Numbered from the stretch's first letter, positions 14,914 to 21,617 are shown. The stretch: DNA of 23,038 nt from JAWWBL01 sp033720975 (GCA_033720975.1 JAWWBL010000020.1:1-23038); one strand, 5' to 3'. Numbers and translations: made by a program. The notes: generated by a model not told the origin, from the sequence alone.

Positions 14914-15903
14914 GTGGTGTTCGATCAACCGTCCAGGCCGCGGAGGCGTGCGCGCAGGCTCGTGTGGGTCGCTTTGATAGCCGCGGCGGTCGTGATTTCG
15001 ATCATGGTTTCCTCGGCTGGCGAGTCGAGTCGCACCGAGCTCGAGTTTCTGGAGACCATCCGGACCCAGGCGACCCAGCTGGCTCGCGACGGCGAAGCTC
15101 TTCGCGATGTGGTCGATCGGCTCAGGGACGTCGAGCGTGTGGAATTCGAAACGATGATCGAAACGATCGAAGAGGACCTCGCGGGCGCCTTGGTGTTCGC
15201 CGCACAGGACGTGCCTTCATCCTCGCTCACCTCGATCCAGGCGACTTATCGACTGGCCGTCGTGTCCTGGGCGGAAGGCCTCGAAGGTTTCAGCAACGGT
15301 CTCCTCGATGCGGCCGACAATCCAGGTAGCGCACTGGCCGTAGATTCCCTGGCCAATGCTCTCGCAGCGCTGAGAGCCGGAGACGCTCTTTATCGAGTGC
15401 TTGTCAGCGAAGTTTCACGCGAGGACACTCCGACTCCCGTGGCGGAGATGCCCGACGTGAGGCTCTCGCCGCGGTCGGGCCCTCTCGCCACGGTGTCGGC
15501 TCTGTTGGTGTCGGCTGTTGCGGCCGATGGAGGGCTCGGGTCGAGACCCGGATTGGCCCTCAGCCAACTGCTCGCCGAACCCGCATGGCAGGTGAACCCC
15601 AACGGTCAGGCTGTCGTCCCCACCACGGATTCGATCACCTTCTCGGTTGTGATAACCAATTTGGGCAACGTCCCTTCGGACACTGGAAGCGTCACTCTGG
15701 TCTTGTCAAGCGCCGATGAGACGCGTGAGCTGAGTGCTTCGTTCGAGGCGCTCGCGCCAAACGAACAGCTGACGATCGTCTTTGACGCGCTGCAGGTAGC
15801 CCCCGGGGGGGCCTACCAGGTGGAGGCCTCACTGATCACAACCAACCCCGATTCCGATCTGACCGACAACACCAAAGAGGTCCAGTTCAACGTGAATGGG
15901 TAG
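14914..15903 (+). CDS. Single-pass membrane protein with CARDB/Ig-like C-terminal domain, function unknown
   Basis: A 329-residue protein with a very basic N-terminus (RPRRRARRL), one membrane helix or uncleaved signal (about 15-36), a helical acidic middle (about 40-165: EFLETIRTQATQLARDGEAL, DVVDRLRDVERVEFETMIE; coiled-coil-like, with little other identity), a low-complexity region (about 165-225) and a beta-rich C-terminal domain (about 226-328) whose ITFSVVITNLGNVPSDTGSV start and NPDSDLTDNTKEVQF end are typical of CARDB/APHP Ig-like adhesion modules. It is therefore likely anchored in the membrane with the Ig-like domain outside. Start chosen at the first of two adjacent GTGs (14914, 14917). 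It sits 60 bases before serS; no functional link is evident. Confidence 0.75.
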   Translation: MVFDQPSRPRRRARRLVWVALIAAAVVISIMVSSAGESSRTELEFLETIRTQATQLARDGEALRDVVDRLRDVERVEFETMIETIEEDLAGALVFAAQDVPSSSLTSIQATYRLAVVSWAEGLEGFSNGLLDAADNPGSALAVDSLANALAALRAGDALYRVLVSEVSREDTPTPVAEMPDVRLSPRSGPLATVSALLVSAVAADGGLGSRPGLALSQLLAEPAWQVNPNGQAVVPTTDSITFSVVITNLGNVPSDTGSVTLVLSSADETRELSASFEALAPNEQLTIVFDALQVAPGGAYQVEASLITTNPDSDLTDNTKEVQFNVNG

Positions 15904-15963
15904 CGCGTTTGCGCACTATCTGGGTGGGTGTGCCCCCTGCCCACCGTTACCATCCCCCACCCC

Positions 15964-17211
15964 ATGATCGACCCCAAACTCCTACGAGAGCGGCCTGATG
16001 TTATTGCCGAGTCACTGCGACGGCGGGGCCTGGAGGTGGATCTCGATGGGCTGGTTGAGCTCGAAGCCTCACATCGGGCTGCGTTAGCTGCTGCCGAAGA
16101 GCTGAGGGCGCGGCAAAAGCAAGCGGGAAGGGAGATCGCCGGCCTCGAAGGCGAGGAGAAGCAGGCCGCGATCGACGAGGCGTCGAATCTGGCCGCTGAC
16201 GTGAAGGCGGCGACTGCCCGTGCCGACGCCCTGGCTGATCAGTTCAGGCTGGCTTGGCTCGAGATCCCCAATCTGGTCGATCTCACGGCGGCGGACGGGT
16301 TCACTGAAGAGGACGCAGTGGAGGTGAGACGCCATGGTGACATTGCCACCGAGGGCGCCGATCACGCCTCGCTGGGTGAGTCGCTGGACGTGATCGATAC
16401 CGAGCGTGCCGCCAAAGTCTCCGGAAGCCGTTTCGGGTATCTGAAGGGAAAAGGGGCGCTGCTCGAGCTGTCATTGGTGCGTTGGGCAATGGACCATTTG
16501 AACGAGGCTGGCTTCACACCGATGATCCCGCCCGTTCTCGTCCGGGAGCCTGCCCTCGAAGGCACCGGGTTCTTTCCCGAAGCGAGAGAGCAGGTCTATG
16601 AGATCGAACGGGACGAGCTGTTCCTCGTCGGCACGGCGGAGGTTCCCCTCGCCGCATATCACGGTGACGAGATTCTCGACCCCGACGACTTGCCGATCCG
16701 ATATGCGGGGTTCTCAACGTGCTTTCGCCGCGAGGCGGGCACATATGGCAAGGACACGGCCGGGATCTTCAGGGTTCACCAGTTCGACAAGGTCGAGATG
16801 TTTGTGTTCACGTCTGAGGAGGTTTCCTCCGAAGAGCACGAGTATCTCCTCTCGGTCGAGGAGGAGCTGGTCCGGCAACTGGAGGTGCCGTACCGCGTCG
16901 TGAATGTTGCCGCGGGCGACTTGGGCGCGTCGGCAGCGAAGAAGTACGACATCGAGGCCTGGTTCCCAGGTGAGCAGCGGTTCCGGGAGATCACATCGTG
17001 CTCAAACACGACCGACTTTCAGTCCCGGCGGCTGAAGATTCGCTCTCGTGGGGATAAGGCAAACCCACTGGTGCACACCCTGAACGGGACGGCATGCGCG
17101 GTCGGGCGGACCATCCTCGCCATTCTGGAGAACCATCAGCAGCCCGACGGATCGGTGATGATCCCGGCTGCCCTGCGGTCCTATACCGGGTTCGACATCA
17201 TCGAGCCGTGA
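15964..17211 (+). CDS. serS: Seryl-tRNA synthetase
   Basis: Charges tRNA-Ser with serine (class II aminoacyl-tRNA synthetase). The 415-residue product has the N-terminal tRNA-binding coiled coil (about 30-100, Ala/Glu/Lys/Arg-rich), TAEV at 224-227, motif 2 at about 250-275 (FSTCFRREAGTYGKDTAGIF, Arg 255/256) and motif 3 near the end (NGTACAVGRTILAILENHQQ). Start ATG 15964 (MIDPKLLRERPDVIAESLRR) fits the family; an in-frame ATG at 15928 would add 12 residues with no homology. No Shine-Dalgarno precedes it; TACCAT (15948-15953) 10 bases upstream may be a -10. Its stop overlaps menG as GTGA. All four tRNA-Ser genes lie 2.7-3.3 kb downstream. Confidence 0.97.
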   Translation: MIDPKLLRERPDVIAESLRRRGLEVDLDGLVELEASHRAALAAAEELRARQKQAGREIAGLEGEEKQAAIDEASNLAADVKAATARADALADQFRLAWLEIPNLVDLTAADGFTEEDAVEVRRHGDIATEGADHASLGESLDVIDTERAAKVSGSRFGYLKGKGALLELSLVRWAMDHLNEAGFTPMIPPVLVREPALEGTGFFPEAREQVYEIERDELFLVGTAEVPLAAYHGDEILDPDDLPIRYAGFSTCFRREAGTYGKDTAGIFRVHQFDKVEMFVFTSEEVSSEEHEYLLSVEEELVRQLEVPYRVVNVAAGDLGASAAKKYDIEAWFPGEQRFREITSCSNTTDFQSRRLKIRSRGDKANPLVHTLNGTACAVGRTILAILENHQQPDGSVMIPAALRSYTGFDIIEP

Positions 17212-17843
17212 GCGAGGTCTCCGACCCGATCTTCGCCCGAATCGCCTCCCGTTACGACCTGATCAATCGAATCCTCTCCCTGGGTAGAGAGCGTGCGTGG
17301 CGGGCTCGGGGAGTCAACATGCTTCCCGCGGGGCGGGTGCTGGACCTGGGCTGTGGGACGGGCGACACCGACTTTGGGGACCGGGTGGTCGTCGGCCTCG
17401 ATCCGGTGCTCGAGATGCTGGAGCTGAGCACTGTTCCGGCGCGGGTGGCCGGTGTCGGAGAGGGGATCCCGCTGCGCAGTGAGTCCGTGGACGGCGTGTT
17501 CAGTGCTTACGTTTTTCGGAATCTCACCTCTGTGGACGAGACGCTGGCTGAGGTGGAGAGGGTGCTGGTGCCGGGAGGGGTGCTGGTAGTCATCGGGCTG
17601 ACCAGGCCGCGAAACGGGATTTTGAGGTGGCTTCACCGGCTGGGGACGGCGGTTGTTCTTCCGGTGGTGGCCCTTCTTTTCGCAGGAGCTCCACGCGAGT
17701 ACTGGTACCTGCACAAGAGCCTTGACAGGCTTCCTGCACCGGAGGTCATGTTTGCCGGCGGGACCCTGGTGCTCGAGGAGGTGTGGCGGACCGGCATCTT
17801 CGGCTTCGTATACGGGGTCAGGCTCCGCAAACCGCAAACCTGA
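17208..17843 (+). CDS. menG: UbiE/COQ5-family methyltransferase (MenG-like, demethylmenaquinone methylation)
   Basis: SAM-dependent methyltransferase, probably the last step of menaquinone synthesis. From GTG 17208 (sharing GTGA with the serS stop) the product has 211 residues: IFARIASRYDLINRILSLGR matches the UbiE N-terminal block, VLDLGCGTGD at 44-53 is the SAM-binding motif I, and VFRNLTSVDETLAEVERVLV followed by PGG is the UbiE-specific post-II block. It is about 20-40 residues shorter than typical UbiE/MenG, mostly from a shortened stretch between motif I and the acidic residue that binds the SAM ribose (GDTDFGDRVVVGLD). The longer frame beginning at 17094 lies inside serS and is rejected. 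A long palindromic hairpin follows 40 bases after the stop. Confidence 0.82.
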   Translation: MSEVSDPIFARIASRYDLINRILSLGRERAWRARGVNMLPAGRVLDLGCGTGDTDFGDRVVVGLDPVLEMLELSTVPARVAGVGEGIPLRSESVDGVFSAYVFRNLTSVDETLAEVERVLVPGGVLVVIGLTRPRNGILRWLHRLGTAVVLPVVALLFAGAPREYWYLHKSLDRLPAPEVMFAGGTLVLEEVWRTGIFGFVYGVRLRKPQT

Positions 17844-17883
17844 ACTCCGTTGGTGGGCAACTGGCCGCAGAGAGTGACCAGAA

Positions 17884-17940
17884 ACGCAAACCTCAGGTAG
17901 GTAGCGCCCTATATGGCCGCTACCTACCTGAGGTTTGCGT
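17884..17940. repeat. Long palindromic repeat, copy 1 (possible bidirectional terminator)
   Basis: A perfect 23-base stem: 17884-17906 pairs with 17918-17940 around an 11-base loop. The core AAACCTCAGGTAGGTAGCG recurs in the same inverted form at 20181-20234. It lies between convergent menG (+) and ffs (-), so it could stop both transcripts, but no T-run follows on either strand. A repeated palindrome in spacers also fits a REP/MITE-like dispersed element. Confidence 0.8.
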
Positions 17941-17998
17941 GATCGTGACCCCGCCGTCGAGGCACGGGCACGTCGGTGAAACCGGCCGCCGACTCAGA

Positions 17999-18091
17999 CC
18001 AGGCACTCCCGCAGCACCCGGAGCGGTCCACTTAGGGCTGCTTCCTTCCGGACCTGACCCGGTTCGTGGTGCTCCGCCGCGCGGGACCCGG
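17999..18091 (-). ncRNA. ffs: Signal recognition particle 4.5S RNA
   Basis: The minus strand carries the universally conserved SRP domain IV: GGTCAGGTCCGGAAGGAAGC followed by AGCC, with the GGAA tetraloop and the Ffh-binding asymmetric loop. Flanking strands pair as one long hairpin: AGCACC with GGTGCT, TCCCGC with GCGGGA and CCGGG with CCTGG, giving ends near 18091 and 17999 (93 bases), the size of the small bacterial SRP RNA without an Alu domain. The exact ends may differ by a few bases. It binds Ffh to target membrane proteins. Confidence 0.92.
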
Positions 18092-18251
18092 CCGTCAACA
18101 TCACGTATCCGGCATCGCGGGAGAAATACCCCCGACATGTCGCACCCCTCGGGCGGGGAGTTCGGCCCCGCATGAAGAGGGTTTCGGGTACAGGGCACCC
18201 CTAGTGCCCCACCTACACGATCACCGGGAAGGCTACCGATCGGACCGGTGT

Positions 18252-18266
18252 TACTTTCAAGCCGTG
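18252..18266 (+). promoter_or_regulatory. Leaderless promoter of the MFS transporter gene
   Basis: TACTTT (18252-18257), six bases, then GTG 18264-18266. No Shine-Dalgarno is present. This supports GTG 18264 as both start codon and transcript start. No convincing -35 box was seen. Confidence 0.5.
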
Positions 18267-19445
18267 GACCTCTCGCGATTCGGCCCCAACTTCAAAAGGG
18301 TCTTCCTGGCATCGCTCTTCGAGCAGATTTCCTTCGCGCTGTTCGTCCACTTTCCCGGATACCTGGCCGACCTTGGGGTGACCGAGGGCCGGATCGGCGT
18401 CCTCTTCTCGGTGTCCGCCGTGATCGGCCTGGCGAGTCGCCCCCTGATGGGTCGGGTCCTCGACCTCGTCCACCGTCGCACCGTGCTCCTCGCTGCGGGG
18501 GCGATGGAGGTCGGCCTTCTGATGGCGTTTCTCACGACATCGACTTGGGGCCCGTGGTTGTGGGCGGTCTTCTTGGTGTACCGGGTGATCCAGATGTCTC
18601 TGTTCACGACCATGCTCACCTATGGCGCCGACTCCCTCCCCATGGCTACCAGGACCCAGGGTCTTGCCCTATTCGGGCTTGCCGGGCTAGGTCCGATCGC
18701 GATCTCCGGTGTGCTTGGCGACTTCGTGATCGGGATTAGTGGCTTCGACAGCCTCTTCCTGTTGGCCGCCGTGATGAGCCTTGCTTCCTTTGCAACCGTG
18801 TGGACTCTGCCCACCTTGCCGGTTCGGGGCCAGCAGCCACGGCGTAGTTTTTGGAAGGCTCTCACACAACGAAATCTCCTACCCCTGTGGTTCGCCACGA
18901 TGTTGTTCGCCCTTGGCGTTGAGGCTCTGTTCACCTTCGCACGCACCTATGTCGACGAGCGACAGATAGGGACAGCCGGTCTTCTGTTCGGCGTTTATGG
19001 GGTCACCGCCGCCGCGACGCGGATCGCGGGAGGTCGCAACTACGACCGCCTCCCCCATAGGCCTCTCCTGGTGGGGGCGACCATCGTCTACGGGTTCGGT
19101 CTCGGTCTCCTGGCAGTGGCGTCAGGGCTTGTCACATTCGTCTCGGGCGCCGCCCTGGCCGGTGCCTCACACGGAGTGGCTTTCCCGCTGCTCTCATCGG
19201 AAGTGGTCAATCGGGCGCGAGTCGCAGAGCGGGGATCGGCGATGACCACTTTCACCTCCATCTTCGACGTCGCATTGCTTCTCGGCGCTCCCGCCGTGGG
19301 TTTCCTGATCGAGGGCTTCAGCTATACCGCCGGGTTCGGCGTTACGGCGATCGTTATCGCCGCCGGTGCTGGCGCCTACACGCTTTGGGACCGGAGGCTT
19401 GTCCGCTCATCGGCCCCTCTTGTCGCCGAAGAAGTCCTCGAGTAG
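18264..19445 (+). CDS. Major facilitator superfamily transporter, substrate unknown
   Basis: A 393-residue inner-membrane protein with about twelve hydrophobic helices and the MFS motif A loop between helices 2 and 3 (GRVLDLVHRR). Two six-helix halves are separated by a polar loop (LPVRGQQPRRSFWKALTQRN). The N-terminal FKRVFLASLFEQISFALFVH and the motif SSEVVNRARVAERGSAMTTF in the second half are typical of drug/metabolite efflux-type MFS proteins, but the substrate cannot be read from sequence. The open frame extends upstream to 18066 through the SRP RNA; GTG 18264 is preferred because of its -10 box and because helix 1 follows directly. Its 3' end overlaps convergent tadA by 39 bases. Confidence 0.88.
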   Translation: MDLSRFGPNFKRVFLASLFEQISFALFVHFPGYLADLGVTEGRIGVLFSVSAVIGLASRPLMGRVLDLVHRRTVLLAAGAMEVGLLMAFLTTSTWGPWLWAVFLVYRVIQMSLFTTMLTYGADSLPMATRTQGLALFGLAGLGPIAISGVLGDFVIGISGFDSLFLLAAVMSLASFATVWTLPTLPVRGQQPRRSFWKALTQRNLLPLWFATMLFALGVEALFTFARTYVDERQIGTAGLLFGVYGVTAAATRIAGGRNYDRLPHRPLLVGATIVYGFGLGLLAVASGLVTFVSGAALAGASHGVAFPLLSSEVVNRARVAERGSAMTTFTSIFDVALLLGAPAVGFLIEGFSYTAGFGVTAIVIAAGAGAYTLWDRRLVRSSAPLVAEEVLE

Positions 19446-19883
19446 CGCGCCGGCCTCCTCGGCAAGGATTCCTTCCACCAATTCGATGCGATGGTTGAGA
19501 CGCCGGTCTTGTGGGATGTTGTATAGAGACCACGCGGCTCCCGTCCTGGGGTCGGCCGCCCCATAGACAATGCGGTCGAGTCTTGCCCATACTGCTGCCC
19601 CGGCACACATGGGGCACGGCTCCAGGGTGACTACCAGGGTGTGTCCGGTGAGCCTCCAGTCACCGATCTCGCGGGCCCGAGCCGAAAGCACAAGCATCTC
19701 GGCATGTGCTGTCGGGTCCCGGAGCTCCTCCCGTCGATTTCTGTTGACCGTGACCAGGGCCCCGGTTGCATCGAGGAGCACCGCCCCGACGGGGACGTCA
19801 CCAGCTGCCCCGGCCTCACGGGCCGCGGCCAGGGCTGCACTCATCGGCTCGGTGTAGTCGCGCTTGGAAATGGGCTCACTCAC
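19407..19883 (-). CDS. tadA: tRNA adenosine(34) deaminase
   Basis: Zinc deaminase that converts A34 to inosine in tRNA-Arg(ACG), allowing it to read CGU/CGC/CGA. The 158-residue product has the zinc/catalytic motif HAE (His 60, Glu 62) and PCPMC at 89-93 (Cys 90 and Cys 93), plus the TadA-type block NHRIELVEGI after it; the length is normal. Start GTG 19881-19883; GATAAT on the minus strand 8 bases upstream could be a -10 for a leaderless transcript. It is convergent with and overlaps the MFS gene at the 3' end, and it lies directly before four plus-strand tRNA-Ser genes, on the opposite strand. Confidence 0.95.
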   Translation of the reverse strand: MSEPISKRDYTEPMSAALAAAREAGAAGDVPVGAVLLDATGALVTVNRNRREELRDPTAHAEMLVLSARAREIGDWRLTGHTLVVTLEPCPMCAGAAVWARLDRIVYGAADPRTGAAWSLYNIPQDRRLNHRIELVEGILAEEAGALLEDFFGDKRGR

Positions 19884-19929
19884 GGGCCGGCATTATCCTT
19901 CTTGTCTTCGCCGGTCAGGCGGGTATTCC

Positions 19930-20020
19930 GGAGGGATCGCATAGTCTGGCCTAGTGCGCGGCACTGGAAATGCCGTTGGGGGTTTGCGCCCCCTCGAGGG
20001 TTCAAATCCCTCTCCCTCCG
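19930..20020 (+). tRNA. tRNA-Ser (anticodon GGA)
   Basis: Class II cloverleaf: acceptor GGAGGGA pairs with TCCCTCC (20013-20019), discriminator G20020. Anticodon stem CGGCA/TGCCG encloses CTGGAAA, giving GGA (codons TCC and TCT). Long variable arm present; T arm GAGGG-TTCAAAT-CCCTC. No encoded CCA. It begins 46 bases upstream of, and divergent to, the tadA start. Confidence 0.96.
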
Positions 20021-20080
20021 CGTTTCGACGTTGGCAGGCCTAGTCGCTCGACCCAACGCGATCACAACCTATGACCTCCT

Positions 20081-20171
20081 GGAGGGGTCGCATAGTCCGG
20101 TCTAGTGCGCGGCACTCGAAATGCCGTAGGGGGCTGACGCCTCCTCGTGGGTTCGAATCCCACCCCCTCCG
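20081..20171 (+). tRNA. tRNA-Ser (anticodon CGA)
   Basis: Acceptor GGAGGGG pairs with CCCCTCC (20164-20170), discriminator G20171. Anticodon stem CGGCA/TGCCG encloses CTCGAAA, giving CGA (codon TCG). The D arm and anticodon stem are nearly identical to the preceding tRNA-Ser(GGA), suggesting a tandem duplication followed by anticodon change. No encoded CCA. Confidence 0.96.
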
Positions 20172-20180
20172 CTCCTCCGG

Positions 20181-20234
20181 GCAAACCTCAGGTAGGTAGC
20201 GCCCTCAGAGGGCGCTACCTACCTGAGGTTTTGC
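20181..20234. repeat. Long palindromic repeat, copy 2
   Basis: 20184-20206 and 20208-20230 are perfect reverse complements (23 bases each, one central base), extended outward by GCA/TGC with one bulged T. The core AAACCTCAGGTAGGTAGCGCC is shared with copy 1 at 17884-17940; only the centre differs (CTCAGAG here, CTATATGG there). It sits between two co-directional tRNA-Ser genes, where a terminator would split the cluster into two transcripts. No T-run follows. Confidence 0.8.
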
Positions 20235-20261
20235 TGAAAGGCGCGAGAATGAGGGCGACCA

Positions 20262-20349
20262 GGAGGGGTGGCCGAGTGGTCTAAGGCGACGGTCTTGAAA
20301 ACCGTTGGGCCCTATCCGGGTCTCGTGGGTTCGAATCCCACCCCCTCCG
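20262..20349 (+). tRNA. tRNA-Ser (anticodon TGA)
   Basis: Acceptor GGAGGGG pairs with CCCCTCC (20342-20348), discriminator G20349. Anticodon stem ACGGT/ACCGT encloses CTTGAAA, giving TGA (codon TCA, with wobble). T arm GTGGG-TTCGAAT-CCCAC is identical to that of tRNA-Ser(CGA). No encoded CCA. Confidence 0.96.
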
Positions 20350-20387
20350 CCGGTACCGTTTCCGGTAAGGCTGGACAACTGAATCTT

Positions 20388-20477
20388 GGAGAGGTGGCCG
20401 AGTGGTCGAAGGCGCTCGCCTGCTAAGCGAGTAAGGGGTTTTAAGCCTCTTCGAGGGTTCAAATCCCTCCCTCTCCG
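20388..20477 (+). tRNA. tRNA-Ser (anticodon GCT)
   Basis: Acceptor GGAGAGG pairs with CCTCTCC (20470-20476), discriminator G20477. Anticodon stem CTCGC/GCGAG encloses CTGCTAA, giving GCT (codons AGC and AGT). It completes the set of serine isoacceptors in this cluster. Its 3' end lies 9 bases from the stop of the convergent SRPBCC gene, with no clear terminator between. Confidence 0.96.
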
Positions 20478-20486
20478 CCGAAGAGC

Positions 20487-20885
20487 TCAGCCCTCGGCGA
20501 CCCGAGCCAATTGAGGCAGGTGGCGTAGCCAGCCCTCGCGATGCGACGATGTCTCGTCATCTGGTAGGTCGGAGTGGGTCAGCACCAACAGGGTCCCTCC
20601 GTCCTCATCCTGAAGTTCGATCGTGACGAGGGTCGATCCGGGCGGTATACCCGGCCTGTCCACCCAACCCCATGTGAAAGTCAGCCTCTTGTCAGGGACG
20701 AGGTCGGTGAACTGGCCGCGAGCGTTCATCCCGTTGGCCATGACGATCGAGAAGATGCCGCCCTCCCTCGCGTCGATCGTGGCCGACTCACCTTGCCATT
20801 GAGTCCACCTTTCGGCCTCCGTCAGATAGCGATACACAGTCGACGGCGAAGCCTTGATGTGTTGATGAACGATGATCTCAGCCAC
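20487..20885 (-). CDS. AHSA1/SRPBCC-domain protein
   Basis: A 132-residue protein of the START-like SRPBCC (AHSA1) fold: IIVHQHIKASPSTVYRYLTE opening, central RLTFTWGW and TLVTIELQDEDGGTLLVLTH strands, and the C-terminal helix REGWLRHLPQLARVAEG. Members bind hydrophobic ligands in a helix-grip pocket. The open frame extends to 21005 inside arsR; GTG 20883-20885, which overlaps the arsR stop by 8 bases (GTGGCTGA), is the credible start. The ArsR-AHSA1 pair is a very common bacterial two-gene operon, and the ligand and physiological role are generally unknown. Confidence 0.9.
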   Translation of the reverse strand: MAEIIVHQHIKASPSTVYRYLTEAERWTQWQGESATIDAREGGIFSIVMANGMNARGQFTDLVPDKRLTFTWGWVDRPGIPPGSTLVTIELQDEDGGTLLVLTHSDLPDDETSSHREGWLRHLPQLARVAEG

Positions 20886-21177
20886 TCTCAGAATCCTCGA
20901 TCGTCTTTGCGAGATGCGAGAGGGTCTCCCGCCACGCTGCTTCGAGAATCTCCCGGAACGGCTCGAGAGCAACCTTGTCGGCCCTGTAGATCCTGCGGTT
21001 TCCATCCTGCCGCACCGTCACCAGCTGAGCCTCGCGCAGGACGCGCAAGTGTTGCGAAACAGCGCCAAACGTCACGTCGAATCTCGAGGCGATCTCGCTT
21101 GCAGGGAGTTCGGCATCCCAGATCATCTCGAGGATCTGTCTTCTCTTTGGCTCAGCGAGGACTTGGAGCGTGTCCAC
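20878..21177 (-). CDS. ArsR-family transcriptional repressor
   Basis: A 99-residue winged-helix regulator: LAEPKRRQILEMIWDAELPA leads into the helix-turn-helix at about 26-48 (SEIASRFDVTFGAVSQHLRV), followed by the wing (VTVRQDGNRRIYRAD) and a C-terminal dimerisation helix. No cysteine metal-binding motif is present, so the signal is probably not an arsenite- or cadmium-type metal; the co-encoded SRPBCC protein or its ligand may matter instead. Start GTG 21175-21177 follows a TAAAAT box by seven bases, a leaderless arrangement. A perfect 10-base inverted repeat covers this promoter and that of the divergent YCII gene, suggesting autoregulation. Confidence 0.92.
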   Translation of the reverse strand: MDTLQVLAEPKRRQILEMIWDAELPASEIASRFDVTFGAVSQHLRVLREAQLVTVRQDGNRRIYRADKVALEPFREILEAAWRETLSHLAKTIEDSESG

Positions 21178-21182
21178 CCAAT

Positions 21183-21240
21183 CTATTTTAGCCCGATTTG
21201 AAATTGATCCGGGCGTGTTATATAGTCACAGCTAAAATAG
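21183..21240. promoter_or_regulatory. Divergent arsR / YCII promoter region with 10-base inverted repeats
   Basis: CTATTTTAGC (21183-21192) and GCTAAAATAG (21231-21240) are exact reverse complements. The first contains the arsR -10 (TAAAAT, minus strand 21190-21185, seven bases before its GTG). For the plus strand, TTGAAA (21198-21203), a 17-base spacer and TATAGT (21221-21226) form a near-consensus promoter whose start would fall in the second half-site. This is the layout expected for repression of both genes by the ArsR protein. Confidence 0.6.
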
Positions 21241-21264
21241 CTGACGACCCGAGGAGGGATGGCT

Positions 21265-21594
21265 GTGTCAAGGTTCATGATGATCTACAGAGGAGAGGCG
21301 ACCGATCTGGCAGACATGTCGGAGGAGGACGCCGCCGAAGTGATGGCGAAGTGGGGCCAGTGGATGGCGAAAGTTGGGGTGGCCGTAAGCGACGTCGGAG
21401 CGCCGTTCGGCCCAGGCATCTCCCTGGTTGACGACGGCTCGACGGCTCAGGCCGTCGCGCTCACCGGGTACTCCATCGTGGAAGCCGACGACCTGACAGC
21501 AGCTCAGGACCTCGCCGATGGCCATCCCTATCTGAGTGAGGGAAGCGGCAACTACTCGATCGAGATCTTCGAGTTGATGCCTGTCCCGTTCTGA
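21265..21594 (+). CDS. YCII-related (DGPF-type) domain protein
   Basis: A small dimeric alpha-beta (ferredoxin-like) protein of the YCII family; about 109 residues: MSRFMMIYRGEA is the typical first strand (compare MKYMLLIY in relatives), then helix, a GAPFGPG turn, and GYSIVEADDLTAAQDLADGH followed by PYL, the family signature around the conserved His/Pro. Two starts are possible: ATG 21259, only 1 base after AGGAGG, and GTG 21265, 7 bases after it. I prefer GTG because of spacing and alignment of the first strand. Function is unknown; relatives often sit beside sigma factors or ArsR/SRPBCC genes. It is divergent from arsR with a shared operator-like repeat. Confidence 0.85.
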   Translation: MSRFMMIYRGEATDLADMSEEDAAEVMAKWGQWMAKVGVAVSDVGAPFGPGISLVDDGSTAQAVALTGYSIVEADDLTAAQDLADGHPYLSEGSGNYSIEIFELMPVPF

Positions 21595-21595
21595 G

Positions 21596-21617
21596 ACCGA
21601 TCGCGGGCTAGATCGGT
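21596..21617. terminator. Weak hairpin between convergent genes
   Basis: ACCGATC (21596-21602) pairs with GATCGGT (21611-21617) around an 8-base loop, followed by TCTTC on the plus strand. It starts one base after the YCII stop and lies in the 61-base gap before the convergent DUF885 gene. The stem is short and the T-run poor. Confidence 0.35.

Noticed and set aside
17181..17837. A 218-codon minus-strand frame opposite menG
   Set aside because: The plus strand encodes clear UbiE motifs; the minus frame is His/Pro/Arg-rich and has no family resemblance.
18066..18263. An N-terminal extension of the MFS transporter
   Set aside because: It would cross the SRP RNA gene and adds polar residues before helix 1; the GTG at 18264 has a -10 box at leaderless spacing.
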